Source of the DNA: Leucobacter luti
Lineage (GTDB): Bacteria; Actinomycetota; Actinomycetes; Actinomycetales; Microbacteriaceae
NCBI RefSeq assembly: GCF_004217175.1
Contig: NZ_SHKI01000004.1
Coordinates: 1-64,000 of the forward strand
Length of the DNA: 64,000 nt
Direction: 5' to 3'
Under the pieces are notes generated by a model. It saw nothing but the letters and a program-made list of their open reading frames with translations. It made no database searches and had not been told where the DNA came from. Below, piece after piece: positions 38,018-46,650 of this stretch (positions are counted from its first letter, which is position 1; every line of letters begins with the position of its first letter). Made by a program: the position numbers and the translations under genes.

Positions 38018-39247
38018 ATGCTGCTCTGCATCTCCCTGAACCACCACGGTTCTTCGCTCCCACTCCTCGAACGGGCCTCTCGGCACACCGAGGAGGTCGC
38101 GGCCGCGTTCGCCGCGTTCGCCCCCGGCTCAGTGCTGCTCGCCACGTGCAATCGCTTTGAACTCTACGTTGACGAACCTGAACGCTTCGGGGACGACGCC
38201 GCGGCGTTCGCCGATGCGGCGCTGCGGCGACTCTCCGACACGATCGAGGTGCCCGCCGCCGAACTCGCGGCCGCGGCAACGGTCGAGACCGACCGCGGCG
38301 CAGCCGCCCACCTCTTCGCAGTGACGAGCGGGCTTGAGTCCGCGGCGCTCGGCGAGGAGGAGATCGCCGGTCAGGTGCGGCGTGCGCACGCGCAGGCGCG
38401 CGCCGAGCACACGATCACCGACGGTCTGGAGCGGCTCTTCCAGAGCGCAACGCGCACCTCGCGCACCGTGCGGGAGCGCACGGGACTGCGCTCGGCCGGG
38501 CAGTCGCTCGTGCGGCTCGCGCTCGTGCTCGCCGAGCGCCGGGTGCCCAGCTGGGATGAGGCGACCGTGCTGCTCGTCGGCACCGGGGCGTACGCGGGGG
38601 CCACCGTCGCGGCGCTGCGCGACCGCGGCGCGCACCGCATCCGAGTCCACTCCCCCTCTGGCCGCGCCGAAGCGTTCGCCGCGTCGCACGGGCTCGATCC
38701 GGTCGCGGCCGACGAGGTGGCCGAGGCGCTCGCCGGCGCCGACCTCGTGGTCGCCTGTAGCCTCGTGCAGGAGCCGCTGCTGCACGCCGCGGACTTCGCG
38801 GGCGAGACCGATCGAACCCGCCTCGTGCTCGACCTCGGCATGCCGCGCAACATCGATCCAGGTGTTGCGGAGGTGCCGGGCGTCGAACTGCTCGACATCG
38901 AGTCGATCTCCGTGCACTCCTCGATCCCCGAGCTCAGCGCCAAGGACGAGGCGCGGATCCTCGTCGATGCCGCGGCCGCCGAGTTCACGACCACGCAGGC
39001 CGAGCGGATCATCGGCCCCACGCTCGCGAGCCTGCGCGGCCACGTGCTCTCGATCCTCGAGGACGAGCTGTGCCGTGCGCGCCGCGGCACAGCCGAGCCG
39101 CACGCAGACGACGTCGAGACCGCGCTGCGGCGATTCACCGGCAGGCTGCTCCACGAGCCCACCGCGCGCCTCCGCGCACTCGCGCGCGACGGCCGCGCCG
39201 CTGAAGCGCAGGCGGCCGCGCACGCCCTCTTTGGGGTCGAGGGCTAG
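38018..39247 (+). CDS. hemA: Glutamyl-tRNA reductase
   Basis: First committed step of the C5 pathway, reducing glutamyl-tRNA to glutamate-1-semialdehyde with NADPH. ATG 38018 (MLLCISLNHHGSS) gives 409 aa. The catalytic cysteine is Cys44 in LLATCNRFELY; NADP domain VLLVGTGAYAG and the conserved LDLGMPRNIDP are present, with the C-terminal dimerisation helix. No strong ribosome site directly precedes the ATG. Confidence 0.95.
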   Translation: MLLCISLNHHGSSLPLLERASRHTEEVAAAFAAFAPGSVLLATCNRFELYVDEPERFGDDAAAFADAALRRLSDTIEVPAAELAAAATVETDRGAAAHLFAVTSGLESAALGEEEIAGQVRRAHAQARAEHTITDGLERLFQSATRTSRTVRERTGLRSAGQSLVRLALVLAERRVPSWDEATVLLVGTGAYAGATVAALRDRGAHRIRVHSPSGRAEAFAASHGLDPVAADEVAEALAGADLVVACSLVQEPLLHAADFAGETDRTRLVLDLGMPRNIDPGVAEVPGVELLDIESISVHSSIPELSAKDEARILVDAAAAEFTTTQAERIIGPTLASLRGHVLSILEDELCRARRGTAEPHADDVETALRRFTGRLLHEPTARLRALARDGRAAEAQAAAHALFGVEG

Positions 39248-39268
39248 CGGGCCGCCCGCCGGCGCGGG

Positions 39269-40927
39269 TCAGCGCCGATCGGCGACCACCCGGCCGCGCC
39301 TGAGCGTCACCAGGTTCCGCGTCAGCCAGATGTCGTGCTCCGGCCCGGCGAACGGGTCGCGGTCGGTGATCGCGAGATCGGCCGGCGCGCCCGCTTCGAG
39401 CCGCCCGGAACCGCCCGGGGTGCCGAGCAGCTCGTGCGAGCCGCGCGTGTAACCGTCGAGCGCGACCGCGAGCGGCAGCGCCTCGCCGGGGAGCAGCGGC
39501 TGGGCGTCCGGGGCGCCCGGGGCGCGGCGATTCACGGCAACGTGGAGCGCCTGCCACGGGTCCGGTGTCGACACCGGCCAGTCGGAGCCGAACGCGAGCG
39601 CGGCCCCGGCGCGGTGCAGCCCGCCGAACGGGTACTGCCACCCGGCGCGCTCGTCTCCCAGCACCGGCAGGGTCAGCTCGACCATCTGCGCCTCAAGCGC
39701 TGCCCAGAGCGCCTGGCAGTTCGCGGTCACCCCCAACTCGGCGAAGCGGGGGATGTCGCTCGGGGCAACCACCTGCAGGTGGGCGATGTGGTTGCGCACC
39801 CCGGCGCGGTCGGCCACCGGCACCGCGGCAACGGCGTCGAGGGCGTAGCGGGCGGCGCGGTCGCCGATCGCGTGGAAGTGCGCGCTGAAGCCGTGCGCGT
39901 TGAGGCGCGGCACGAGCTCGATCAGGTCGGCGGCGCTGAAGTACGCGAGCCCACGATCGGCCTCACCGCCGGCACAGTCGCACCCGCCGAGATACGGCTC
40001 GTTCATCGCCGCGGTGAGGTTCTCGGCGACCCCGTCAACCATGATCTTCGCGGTGTCGGTGCGGAAGCCGTGCGCCGCCGCGGCGGCCCGCCGCCGCACG
40101 AAGTCGGCGACGATCGCGTCGGCATCGATTGCCGAGCTCGGATCCGACAGGTCGCGGGTCACCCAGAGCGCGCCGGAGACGTCGGCGTCGAGCCCGCCCG
40201 CGATCTCGGCGGTGTAGGCCGCCGTCACGTCCGGGTAGCCGGCGTACTCCCCCAGGATCGCCTCCTGCCAGGCGGTGACCCCGGCGTCGAGCAGCACGCG
40301 CTGGCCGCGCAGCAAGCCCGTGCGGCACTCGTCTACCGTGGTGGGCGGAAGCACGTGCGCGAAGAGCTCCTGCGCACCCTCGTGAATGGTGCCGCTGGGC
40401 GTCCCGTCGGCCAGGCGCTCGAATCGGCCGTCGGCCGGATCCGGCGTGTTCGCGTCGATACCGGCGAGCTCAAAGGCGCGCGAGTTCGCCCAGGCCCCGT
40501 GGTGGTCGGCGTTGATGATGAACGCCGGGCGATCCGGCACCACCCGGTCAAGCTCGGCCCGGGTCGGCGTGCCGCCCGGGAAGTGCGCCATGCTCCAGCC
40601 GCCGCCGAGCACCCAGCCCTCGTCAGTGGCCGCCGCGTACGCGGCGATACGGTCAAGGGTCTCGGCGCCGCTCGTGCTCTCGCTCAGTTCGAGCCTGCCG
40701 AGCTCCACTCCCGCGAAGACGGCGTGCACGTGCGCGTCGGCGAAGCTCGCGTGAACGAGCCCGCCCGCCGCGTCGATGAGCGCGGCGTCCGCGGCGCCCG
40801 GCAAGCCCGCGATCGCGGCAGACTCTCCGATCGCGACAATCACGCCGTCCTCGATGAGCAGGCCACGTCCGGTGACGGGGGTGCCGCGCATGAACGCGGT
40901 CGCGTTGGTGATGAGGGTGCGTGTCAT
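39269..40927 (-). CDS. YtcJ-like amidohydrolase family protein
   Basis: A 552-aa metal-dependent hydrolase of the amidohydrolase_3 branch. HxH is ADAHVHAVF (His66, His68). Later metal-site residues are in INADHHGAWANS, HFHAIGDRA and HIAHLQVV; the FGSDWPVSTPDPW motif is typical of YtcJ-type proteins. The start overlaps the stop of the upstream MFS gene (ATGA), so transporter and hydrolase are made together, suggesting uptake and hydrolysis of an unknown amide or carbamate-like compound. Confidence 0.88.
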   Translation of the reverse strand: MTRTLITNATAFMRGTPVTGRGLLIEDGVIVAIGESAAIAGLPGAADAALIDAAGGLVHASFADAHVHAVFAGVELGRLELSESTSGAETLDRIAAYAAATDEGWVLGGGWSMAHFPGGTPTRAELDRVVPDRPAFIINADHHGAWANSRAFELAGIDANTPDPADGRFERLADGTPSGTIHEGAQELFAHVLPPTTVDECRTGLLRGQRVLLDAGVTAWQEAILGEYAGYPDVTAAYTAEIAGGLDADVSGALWVTRDLSDPSSAIDADAIVADFVRRRAAAAAHGFRTDTAKIMVDGVAENLTAAMNEPYLGGCDCAGGEADRGLAYFSAADLIELVPRLNAHGFSAHFHAIGDRAARYALDAVAAVPVADRAGVRNHIAHLQVVAPSDIPRFAELGVTANCQALWAALEAQMVELTLPVLGDERAGWQYPFGGLHRAGAALAFGSDWPVSTPDPWQALHVAVNRRAPGAPDAQPLLPGEALPLAVALDGYTRGSHELLGTPGGSGRLEAGAPADLAITDRDPFAGPEHDIWLTRNLVTLRRGRVVADRR

Positions 40928-42246
40928 GCCTGTGCTCCGATCGGTGCTGCCGCTGCGGCGGCGGTGGTGGGTGCGGGCGGCTGCGGGTCACGCGGCCGCC
41001 CGGTGCGCTCCGCGAAGCGCGAGGCGTAGACGATCACCCCGGCGGTGAGCGCGGCGAGCGTGGTCATCACGGCAGCGAGTGCTCCGGTGCCGAAGCGATC
41101 GAACAGCTGGGTCGCGACGAGCGGGCCGAGCGCCACGCCAATGATGTACACGCCGTTCACGAGCACACTCACCCCGCCATCGCGCGAGAGGGAGGCAGCG
41201 AGGCCAAACACGAGCGGCAGCATTGCGCCAAACACGAAGCCCCACACGGCGCTGGCGGTCGCGTACATCACGGGAGACACGAGCACAATCAGCCCGAGCT
41301 TCGCGAGCGCGCTCACGGCGAGCAGCACCGCCAGGGAGGCCGTGCGCCCGAACCAGCGGTGGAAGAAGGGGGCGAGCAGGGCGCCGCCGAGCCCGCAGAA
41401 GACCGAGAGCGAGAAGATCATTGGCACGAAGCTGTCGGCCACGGGCATGTCGCTCTCGCCCACGATCACCCCGACGAGCCCGTACACACCGTCGTCGGTG
41501 ATCGACCAGGCTCCGAAGCCGAGCGCGAGCAGCCATCCGATGCGCCGGGTGCGCTGCTGCGCGGGGCTCGCGACAGCGCGGGCGGCCGCGGCTGCACGCG
41601 AGGCGGCGGGGGCCGGCGGGGCTGCGTCGCCCGCGGAGACCGCGGCAGCGGCGGTACCAACGACCGAGACCGCCGCGGTCTCCTCTGGCACGCGCGGCAG
41701 CCAGTGGGCGCCGATGAAGCCGAGGATGCCGGGGATCGCGAGAATCAGGAAAAGCTCGCGCAGACCGCCGCCCACCAGGGGGATCATGAGGAACGCGATC
41801 GCGACAACGAAGCGGTTGACGGTCATCACGATCGTGGTGGCGCGGTCTGGGTTGGGCGTCGCGGACACCGCCGCCGTGGCCGCGGAGATCACGAGCCCCG
41901 ACCCGACACCGCCGGCGACGAGCGCGATGAGGCTGACCGTCGCCGTGGGCCAGGCGACGCCCGAGGCGAACGCCACGATCATGATCGCGAGCCCGGTGCG
42001 GGCGATGACCACTCGGTTGCCGCGCTGCACCGCCCGGCGGGAGAGCAGCACGGCGGCCGCGTTCGCCAGGGTCATGCCCGTGGCGACCGCGCCCGCGGTG
42101 GTCACGGAGACATCAAGCTGGTAGACGAGCTTTTCGACGATCGACGGGACGAGGTTTGCCGGCAGCAGCGCGAACACCCAGGTGGTGATCAGCGCGGTCA
42201 TGACCGGCGCGCCTGCGCGCCCGGATCCGGCGGGTGTGTGGTGCAT
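40924..42246 (-). CDS. MFS transporter
   Basis: A 440-aa protein with 12 hydrophobic segments in two bundles of six and a polar central loop (about 190-230, Ala-rich). The MFS motif A-like loop between helices 2 and 3 reads SRRAVQRGNR. It is coupled by overlap to the amidohydrolase and lies 175 bp below a TetR gene that may control it. Substrate and direction unknown. Confidence 0.88.
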   Translation of the reverse strand: MHHTPAGSGRAGAPVMTALITTWVFALLPANLVPSIVEKLVYQLDVSVTTAGAVATGMTLANAAAVLLSRRAVQRGNRVVIARTGLAIMIVAFASGVAWPTATVSLIALVAGGVGSGLVISAATAAVSATPNPDRATTIVMTVNRFVVAIAFLMIPLVGGGLRELFLILAIPGILGFIGAHWLPRVPEETAAVSVVGTAAAAVSAGDAAPPAPAASRAAAAARAVASPAQQRTRRIGWLLALGFGAWSITDDGVYGLVGVIVGESDMPVADSFVPMIFSLSVFCGLGGALLAPFFHRWFGRTASLAVLLAVSALAKLGLIVLVSPVMYATASAVWGFVFGAMLPLVFGLAASLSRDGGVSVLVNGVYIIGVALGPLVATQLFDRFGTGALAAVMTTLAALTAGVIVYASRFAERTGRPRDPQPPAPTTAAAAAAPIGAQA

Positions 42247-42266
42247 CGGTGACGTTCCTCTTCGTT

Positions 42267-42362
42267 GGGGTGGTCTGGGGTGGTGCGGTTCTGCTGCAAG
42301 ACTGCGGTCGTGCGATGGGGTGGTCTGGGGGGGCGGTTCTACTGCAAGACTGCGGTCGTGCG
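42267..42362. repeat. 48-50-bp tandem repeat upstream of the MFS gene
   Basis: GGGGTGGTCTGGGG followed by CGGTTCTRCTGCAAGACTGC and GGTCGTGCG occurs twice (42267-42314 and 42317-42362) with one substitution and one short gap. It lies between the TetR stop and the MFS start, a 175-bp gap that also holds the MFS promoter region. Confidence 0.8.
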
Positions 42363-42421
42363 CTGGTCCGGTGGGGTGGTGGCGCGCCGAGCGAGGGCGG
42401 CGCGTGAGCGCCGGGGCGGCC

Positions 42422-43078
42422 CTAGCCGGCCGACCTCTCCAGCTCTTCCGGCCCCTCCGGCCCAGCAGACTCGGCCGCGGCAGGGAACCCGCGGAGCAGG
42501 CCGGCGATGAGGTCGTCGAGGGTCGCGAACAGGTGTGCGCGGCGGTCGACGTCTTCGGGGGCGGTGGCGAGGGCCGCGGTGAGGCGCGGGTGCGTCTCGG
42601 CGGAGACCTCGCCCGCTTGGAACGGCGGCGCGAGCAGGTCGAACGCCGCGCCGATCACGATCGCGTCGATCGAGCCGATGAGCGGCAGGAGGCGCTCGTC
42701 GGGCACGCCGAGCCCGTGCAGCGTCTCCGCCAGCTCCTCGTAGAGCCAGCGCAGCTCGTCGTCGTGCAGCGGCTCGGTAATGAGCGAGGGCACGAGCGCG
42801 GGGATCTCGCCCGCGAAGCCGGCGTAGGAGCGCACGATGCGGGTGAGCCGATCGCGGCCGAGGCTGTCACCGAGCTCCGTGCGCAGCCGAGTGATCCAGT
42901 CGCGGCGCAGCAGGTGAACGATCGCCGCCTTCGATGGCACGTGGTGGTAGATCGACGAGACGCGCACGTCGAGCTCGCGCGCCAGCTGCGCCAGCGTGAA
43001 ATCGCCGTCGATGGCCAGGCGGCGCACCGCATCAAGGATGCGTGCCTCGCTGAGGAGGGGGGTGTGTGGTCGCGCCAT
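42422..43078 (-). CDS. TetR-family transcriptional regulator
   Basis: A 218-aa regulator with an N-terminal TetR helix-turn-helix (about 10-56; FTLAQLARELDVRVSSIYHHVPSKAAIV) and a C-terminal ligand domain resembling TetR_C. A 19-bp perfect inverted repeat lies 32-74 bp upstream of its start and probably mediates autoregulation. The nearest likely target is the MFS/amidohydrolase pair downstream. Ligand unknown. Confidence 0.9.
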   Translation of the reverse strand: MARPHTPLLSEARILDAVRRLAIDGDFTLAQLARELDVRVSSIYHHVPSKAAIVHLLRRDWITRLRTELGDSLGRDRLTRIVRSYAGFAGEIPALVPSLITEPLHDDELRWLYEELAETLHGLGVPDERLLPLIGSIDAIVIGAAFDLLAPPFQAGEVSAETHPRLTAALATAPEDVDRRAHLFATLDDLIAGLLRGFPAAAESAGPEGPEELERSAG

Positions 43079-43109
43079 TGCTGCCCAATCGTCGGTGTTC
43101 GCCCACCAT

Positions 43110-43152
43110 AACCGAGCGACGTTCGGTTATGCAAACCGAACGTCGCTCGGTT
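43110..43152. promoter_or_regulatory. Strong palindromic operator upstream of the TetR gene
   Basis: AACCGAGCGACGTTCGGTT (43110-43128) and its exact reverse complement (43134-43152) are separated by ATGCA. Each arm is itself a near-palindrome with AACCGA/TCGGTT ends, so two overlapping TetR dimer sites are available. Perfect 19-bp dyads of this sort beside a tetR gene are usually its operator. Confidence 0.8.
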
Positions 43153-43325
43153 TCCACTCGGTAGCGGCGGCGCGCAGGGCCGAACGCGGGGCCGAGCGCG
43201 GAGGCGATCGCGGGAGCCGGGTGCGGCACGCGGGCGCGCACTTGCGCGCCCGCTCCCCCGGTGTTTCACTTGCACGGCAGACACCCGGCGCGCACCGCGC
43301 GCGGCGCGCGGCGAGAGGACCCAGG

Positions 43326-43829
43326 ATGACGTTTATTGAGACCGTGCAGCGCGCGATCAGCCTGACCGAGCAGTTGAACCGTCTCCCGTACGCAGACCAG
43401 GACGGCATCCGCGCCCACTGGGCCGAGCTCACCGGCCAGGCGGTCGACGAGTCATTCCACCTCATCCCTCCCGTGTACTCGGATCACGGCGTGCGCACGC
43501 GCGTGGGCCGCAACGTGTTCGTCAACCAGGGCTGTCGCTTCAACGACATCGGCGGCATCGAGATCGGCGACGACGCCATGCTCGGCCCCGGCGTGAGCCT
43601 CGTCACCGCCGGGCACCCGGTTGACCCCGCGACCCGGCGCGGTGCGGTCACCTCCGCACCGATCGTGATCGGGCGCAACGTGTGGATCGGCGCGTCGGCG
43701 ACGATCCTGCAGGGCGTGACCATCGGCGACGACGCAGTGGTCGCTGCCGGGGCCGTGGTGACGCGCGACGTACCGCCGCGCACGGTCGTCGGCGGCGTCC
43801 CGGCCACGGTAATTTCCACGATCGGATGA
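43326..43829 (+). CDS. Hexapeptide-repeat sugar O-acetyltransferase (maltose acetyltransferase type)
   Basis: A 167-aa left-handed beta-helix acetyltransferase. ATG 43326 has GAGAGGA 6 nt upstream. Hexapeptide repeats span about 55-160 (VFVNQGCRFND, IEIGDDAMLGPGVSLVTAGHP, PIVIGRNVWIGASATILQGVTIGDDAVVAAGAVVTRDV, VVGGVPA). The HPVDP loop contains the probable catalytic His. The acceptor is unknown; the N-terminal maltose-acetyltransferase cap is short. It is transcribed away from the TetR gene, across that operator, so it may be a target too. Confidence 0.88.
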   Translation: MTFIETVQRAISLTEQLNRLPYADQDGIRAHWAELTGQAVDESFHLIPPVYSDHGVRTRVGRNVFVNQGCRFNDIGGIEIGDDAMLGPGVSLVTAGHPVDPATRRGAVTSAPIVIGRNVWIGASATILQGVTIGDDAVVAAGAVVTRDVPPRTVVGGVPATVISTIG

Positions 43830-43925
43830 TCCCCGCCGCCCGGACCCCCCGCCGCCCGGGTCCCTGCGCCGCCCGCACCCGGGCCCGCGATCGCCCACGC
43901 GGCACGGGCAGCGGCCCCGAACGCA

Positions 43926-43960
43926 CAACACCCCCGGGCCTGTAAGACCCGGGGGTGTTG
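43926..43960. terminator. Hairpin between the acetyltransferase and tmRNA genes
   Basis: A 13-bp stem CAACACCCCCGGG/CCCGGGGGTGTTG with a 9-nt loop, 28 bp past the tmRNA 3' end and 97 bp past the acetyltransferase stop. T-poor on both sides; probably ends both convergent units. Confidence 0.65.
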
Positions 43961-43987
43961 CTCAACAGTGCGTGATGTGAATGCTCG

Positions 43988-44357
43988 TGGAGCCGCGGGG
44001 AATTGAACCCCGGTCCACTTCGATGATTCCGCGCCTTCTACGGGTGTAGTTCGTATTAGCGTTCTACTCGGCCTCGCTCTTTGCCACGAACACCTAGTGC
44101 GACAGGCCCAGTCTCAGTAACAGTCCCTACACGCCCTGAGACACGACGCGCAAGCAAGCCCCCTAAATGACGCCAGGAAACCGGGGCGGAGGCACACCCG
44201 GCCTGACGGACTCGGTCTCGTGCTTAGGCAGCGAGAGCGAAGTCGGTGCGCTTTGAAGTGGCACCTATTGGTTTGCGAAGGGCGTTTACGAGATAACTCC
44301 GCGTCCTCGACCCGCTTCTCACAGTCTCAAATCGACGTGTCGAATCCGATCGGCCCC
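43988..44357 (-). ncRNA. ssrA: tmRNA (transfer-messenger RNA)
   Basis: Rescues stalled ribosomes with SmpB and tags the nascent protein. The 370-nt minus-strand gene has the 5' end GGGGCCG pairing with the 3' CGGCTCC, T arm CGGGG-TTCAATT-CCCCG, and discriminator A; CCA is not encoded. The tag reading frame at 44262-44224 codes ATSKRTDFALAA then TAA, ending in the ALAA degron. Pseudoknot-forming segments flank the tag. The gene is near smpB, separated from it by a TetR gene. Confidence 0.96.
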
Positions 44358-44438
44358 CAATGCACCGTGACCGGTGCACGCTGGGACATTCACATTACGC
44401 GCTGTTGAATTTTCAAATCCGGCGCTGGGCCGGAACAC

Positions 44439-45080
44439 TCATTCTAGCACTGCGGGAACACCGAAACCAGGGCGTCCGCCCTCGGCGATCCCCAGTGTCC
44501 ACGCGCACACGTCCGCCACGAAGCCCGAGTACGCCGCCGTGTCGAGCAGATCGGGGCTGTTCGCATAGGCGCCGAGTCCGTCGACCGCCATCCAGATGCG
44601 CACGCACGCGACCGCCGGGTCGCCCACCCTGAACTCTCCGGCCGCGACACCGGCTTCGATCAGCGCGGTAAGCCGCTCCTCGTCGAGCGCTTCCTGCTGC
44701 GCAATCGCAGCGGCGAGCCCCGGGGCGAAGCGGGCGAGGTGCCGCGCGTTGAGCCAGAGTCGACCGAGCGGCCGCGCCGGGACGCTCTCCACCCGGCGCA
44801 CGAACTCCGCGAGCCGCGCGGTCGGGCTGCCCCCGGCCACGAACAGGCGGTCCCGCTCCCGCGACACCGCGAGCGTAAACGCCGCATTAACCAGGTCGCC
44901 CACCACTGGGAAGTAGTGCCCGATCAGGCTGGGGCGCACCCCGAGCCGCTCGGCCACCTCGCGCAGCGTGATGCGCTCAAGCCCGTCGGCGAGCGCAATG
45001 CCGGCTGCCTCCTCAAGGATCTCGGCGCGGCGCTCCTCCGGGGCTTTCCGCACGCGGGGTCCGCGCTCAGGATCCGCCAT
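44439..45080 (-). CDS. TetR/AcrR-family regulator (BetI-like)
   Basis: A 213-aa protein with the TetR helix-turn-helix at about 18-62 (ITLREVAERLGVRPSLIGHYFPVVGDLVNAAF) and a helical ligand domain similar to BetI-type C-termini. It lies 34 bp below smpB on the same strand and above tmRNA, splitting the usual smpB-ssrA neighbourhood. No palindromic operator is visible in the short gap, so it is probably read from the smpB transcript. Target unknown. Confidence 0.88.
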   Translation of the reverse strand: MADPERGPRVRKAPEERRAEILEEAAGIALADGLERITLREVAERLGVRPSLIGHYFPVVGDLVNAAFTLAVSRERDRLFVAGGSPTARLAEFVRRVESVPARPLGRLWLNARHLARFAPGLAAAIAQQEALDEERLTALIEAGVAAGEFRVGDPAVACVRIWMAVDGLGAYANSPDLLDTAAYSGFVADVCAWTLGIAEGGRPGFGVPAVLE

Positions 45081-45114
45081 CGGACACCCAGCTGAGCATC
45101 ACCGCGCGCACGAG

Positions 45115-45591
45115 CTACTCGCCCATCTGGTTGCGCTGGCGCATCGCCCGCTCCGCCTCGCGGCTGTCCTGCCGCTCACGGAGCGTCTGTCGTTTGTCGT
45201 ATTCCTTCTTGCCCTTTGCGAGCGCGATCTCCACCTTGGCGCGACCGTCGAGGAAGTACATGCGCAGCGGCACGATCGTCATGCCGCCCTCGCGGGTCTT
45301 CTGGTACAGCTTGTCGATCTGCTGCCGGTGCAGCAGCAGCTTGCGCTTGCGCCGCGGCCGGTGGTTGGTCCACGAGCCGTTGAGGTACTCGGGGATGTAC
45401 GCGGCGTCGAGCCAGGCTTCGCCGTTCTCGATGAACACGTAGCCGTCGACGAGCGACGCGCGCCCCATGCGAAGCGACTTGACCTCGCTGCCGGTGAGCA
45501 CCATCCCCGCCTCGTAGGTGTCGAGGATCAGGTACTCGTGCCGGGCCTTCTTGTTCGAGGCGATCAGCTTCTCGCCGGTTTCCTTGGCCAC
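45115..45591 (-). CDS. smpB: SsrA-binding protein SmpB
   Basis: Binds tmRNA and delivers it to stalled ribosomes. GTG 45591 with AGGA upstream gives 158 aa (starting [19 protein letters not shown]). The OB-fold core has [21 protein letters not shown], and the basic tail [26 protein letters not shown] mimics the missing tRNA anticodon arm. Length is normal. A hairpin separates it from ftsX upstream. Confidence 0.96.
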   Translation of the reverse strand: MAKETGEKLIASNKKARHEYLILDTYEAGMVLTGSEVKSLRMGRASLVDGYVFIENGEAWLDAAYIPEYLNGSWTNHRPRRKRKLLLHRQQIDKLYQKTREGGMTIVPLRMYFLDGRAKVEIALAKGKKEYDKRQTLRERQDSREAERAMRQRNQMGE

Positions 45592-45650
45592 GGTCACATC
45601 CTCTCGGGGTTCTGGCGCACGCCGTGTGCGCAAGGATCTAGCCTAGCGGA

Positions 45651-45702
45651 GCGCGGGGCTCCGGGGCCAGCCGCGAACGCGGAAGAGCCCGGAGCCCCGC
45701 GC
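45651..45702 (-). terminator. Hairpin after ftsX
   Basis: A perfect 15-bp stem (45651-45665 with 45688-45702); the loop contains a smaller CCGCG/CGCGG hairpin. No T run. It lies between the ftsX stop and the smpB start, in minus-strand orientation. Confidence 0.55.
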
Positions 45703-45735
45703 GGGACGCCGCTGAGGTGCGCGGGCGCCAGCTGG

Positions 45736-46650
45736 CTAGACCCGCAGGTACCGCGTGATCGCGATCTTGGCCGCGATCGCGGAGAGCACCACCCCGACCA
45801 GGATCAGGATGGGCGGCACGATCAGCGATTGCTCCACGGTGATGTAGCTCGTGAAGGGGATCTCGCGCGCCAGGAACCCCTGCACAAAGAACTTCACGAT
45901 CGCGACCGAGGCAACGCTCGCGAGCACTGCGCCGATGAGCGCCGCGATGATCCCCTCCAGAATGAACGGGGTTTGAATGAAGCGGTTCGAAGCGCCCACC
46001 AGGCGCATAATCCCGATCTCCCGCCGTCGCGAGAAGGCGGAGAGCCTGATGGTGGTCGAGATGAGGAGCATCGCCGCCACGAGCATCAGGCCGGCAATCG
46101 CGATCGCCGTGTAGCTCGCCGCCCCGAGGAACAGGAAGATGCGGTCGAGCAGACTGCGCTGATCCGACACGCTCTGCACGCCCGGGATGCCGCTGAACGT
46201 CTCGGTGATGATGTCGGATCGCGACGGGTCGCTGAGCTTAATCCAGAAGGTCTGGTTGAGCTGGTCCGCCTTTGTGATCTCAACGATCGGGTTGCCCTTG
46301 AACTGCTTCGTGAACTCCTTGAGCGCTTCCTCGTGGCTCACGAAGAAGAAGTCCTCGACGTACGGTGCGAGCGTCTCGGACTCGAGTGCATCCTGCACCG
46401 CCGCGATCTCGTCCTCACCGGCGTCGGTTCCGGAGCAGGTGGCGCTCTGGTCGTAGTCAGTACACAGGTACACCGCGACCTGCGCGCGGTCGTACCAGAA
46501 CGTCTTCATCTGCTGCACCTGCAGCTGCATGATGATCGCGGCACCAACGAAGGTGAGCGACACGAACGTCACGAGGATCACGGAGATCACCACGGACATG
46601 TTGCGGCGCAGGCCGTTCCAGACCTCGCCGAGTACGAGCCCTACCCTCAT
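45736..46650 (-). CDS. ftsX: Cell-division protein FtsX
   Basis: Membrane partner of FtsE; transmits ATPase activity to cell-wall hydrolases outside the membrane. 304 aa: one helix near 20-45, an extracellular domain (about 46-170) with a Cys pair in [11 protein letters not shown], then three helices. [17 protein letters not shown] at the N-terminus is typical. Start overlaps the ftsE stop (ATGA). Confidence 0.95.
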   Translation of the reverse strand: MRVGLVLGEVWNGLRRNMSVVISVILVTFVSLTFVGAAIIMQLQVQQMKTFWYDRAQVAVYLCTDYDQSATCSGTDAGEDEIAAVQDALESETLAPYVEDFFFVSHEEALKEFTKQFKGNPIVEITKADQLNQTFWIKLSDPSRSDIITETFSGIPGVQSVSDQRSLLDRIFLFLGAASYTAIAIAGLMLVAAMLLISTTIRLSAFSRRREIGIMRLVGASNRFIQTPFILEGIIAALIGAVLASVASVAIVKFFVQGFLAREIPFTSYITVEQSLIVPPILILVGVVLSAIAAKIAITRYLRV

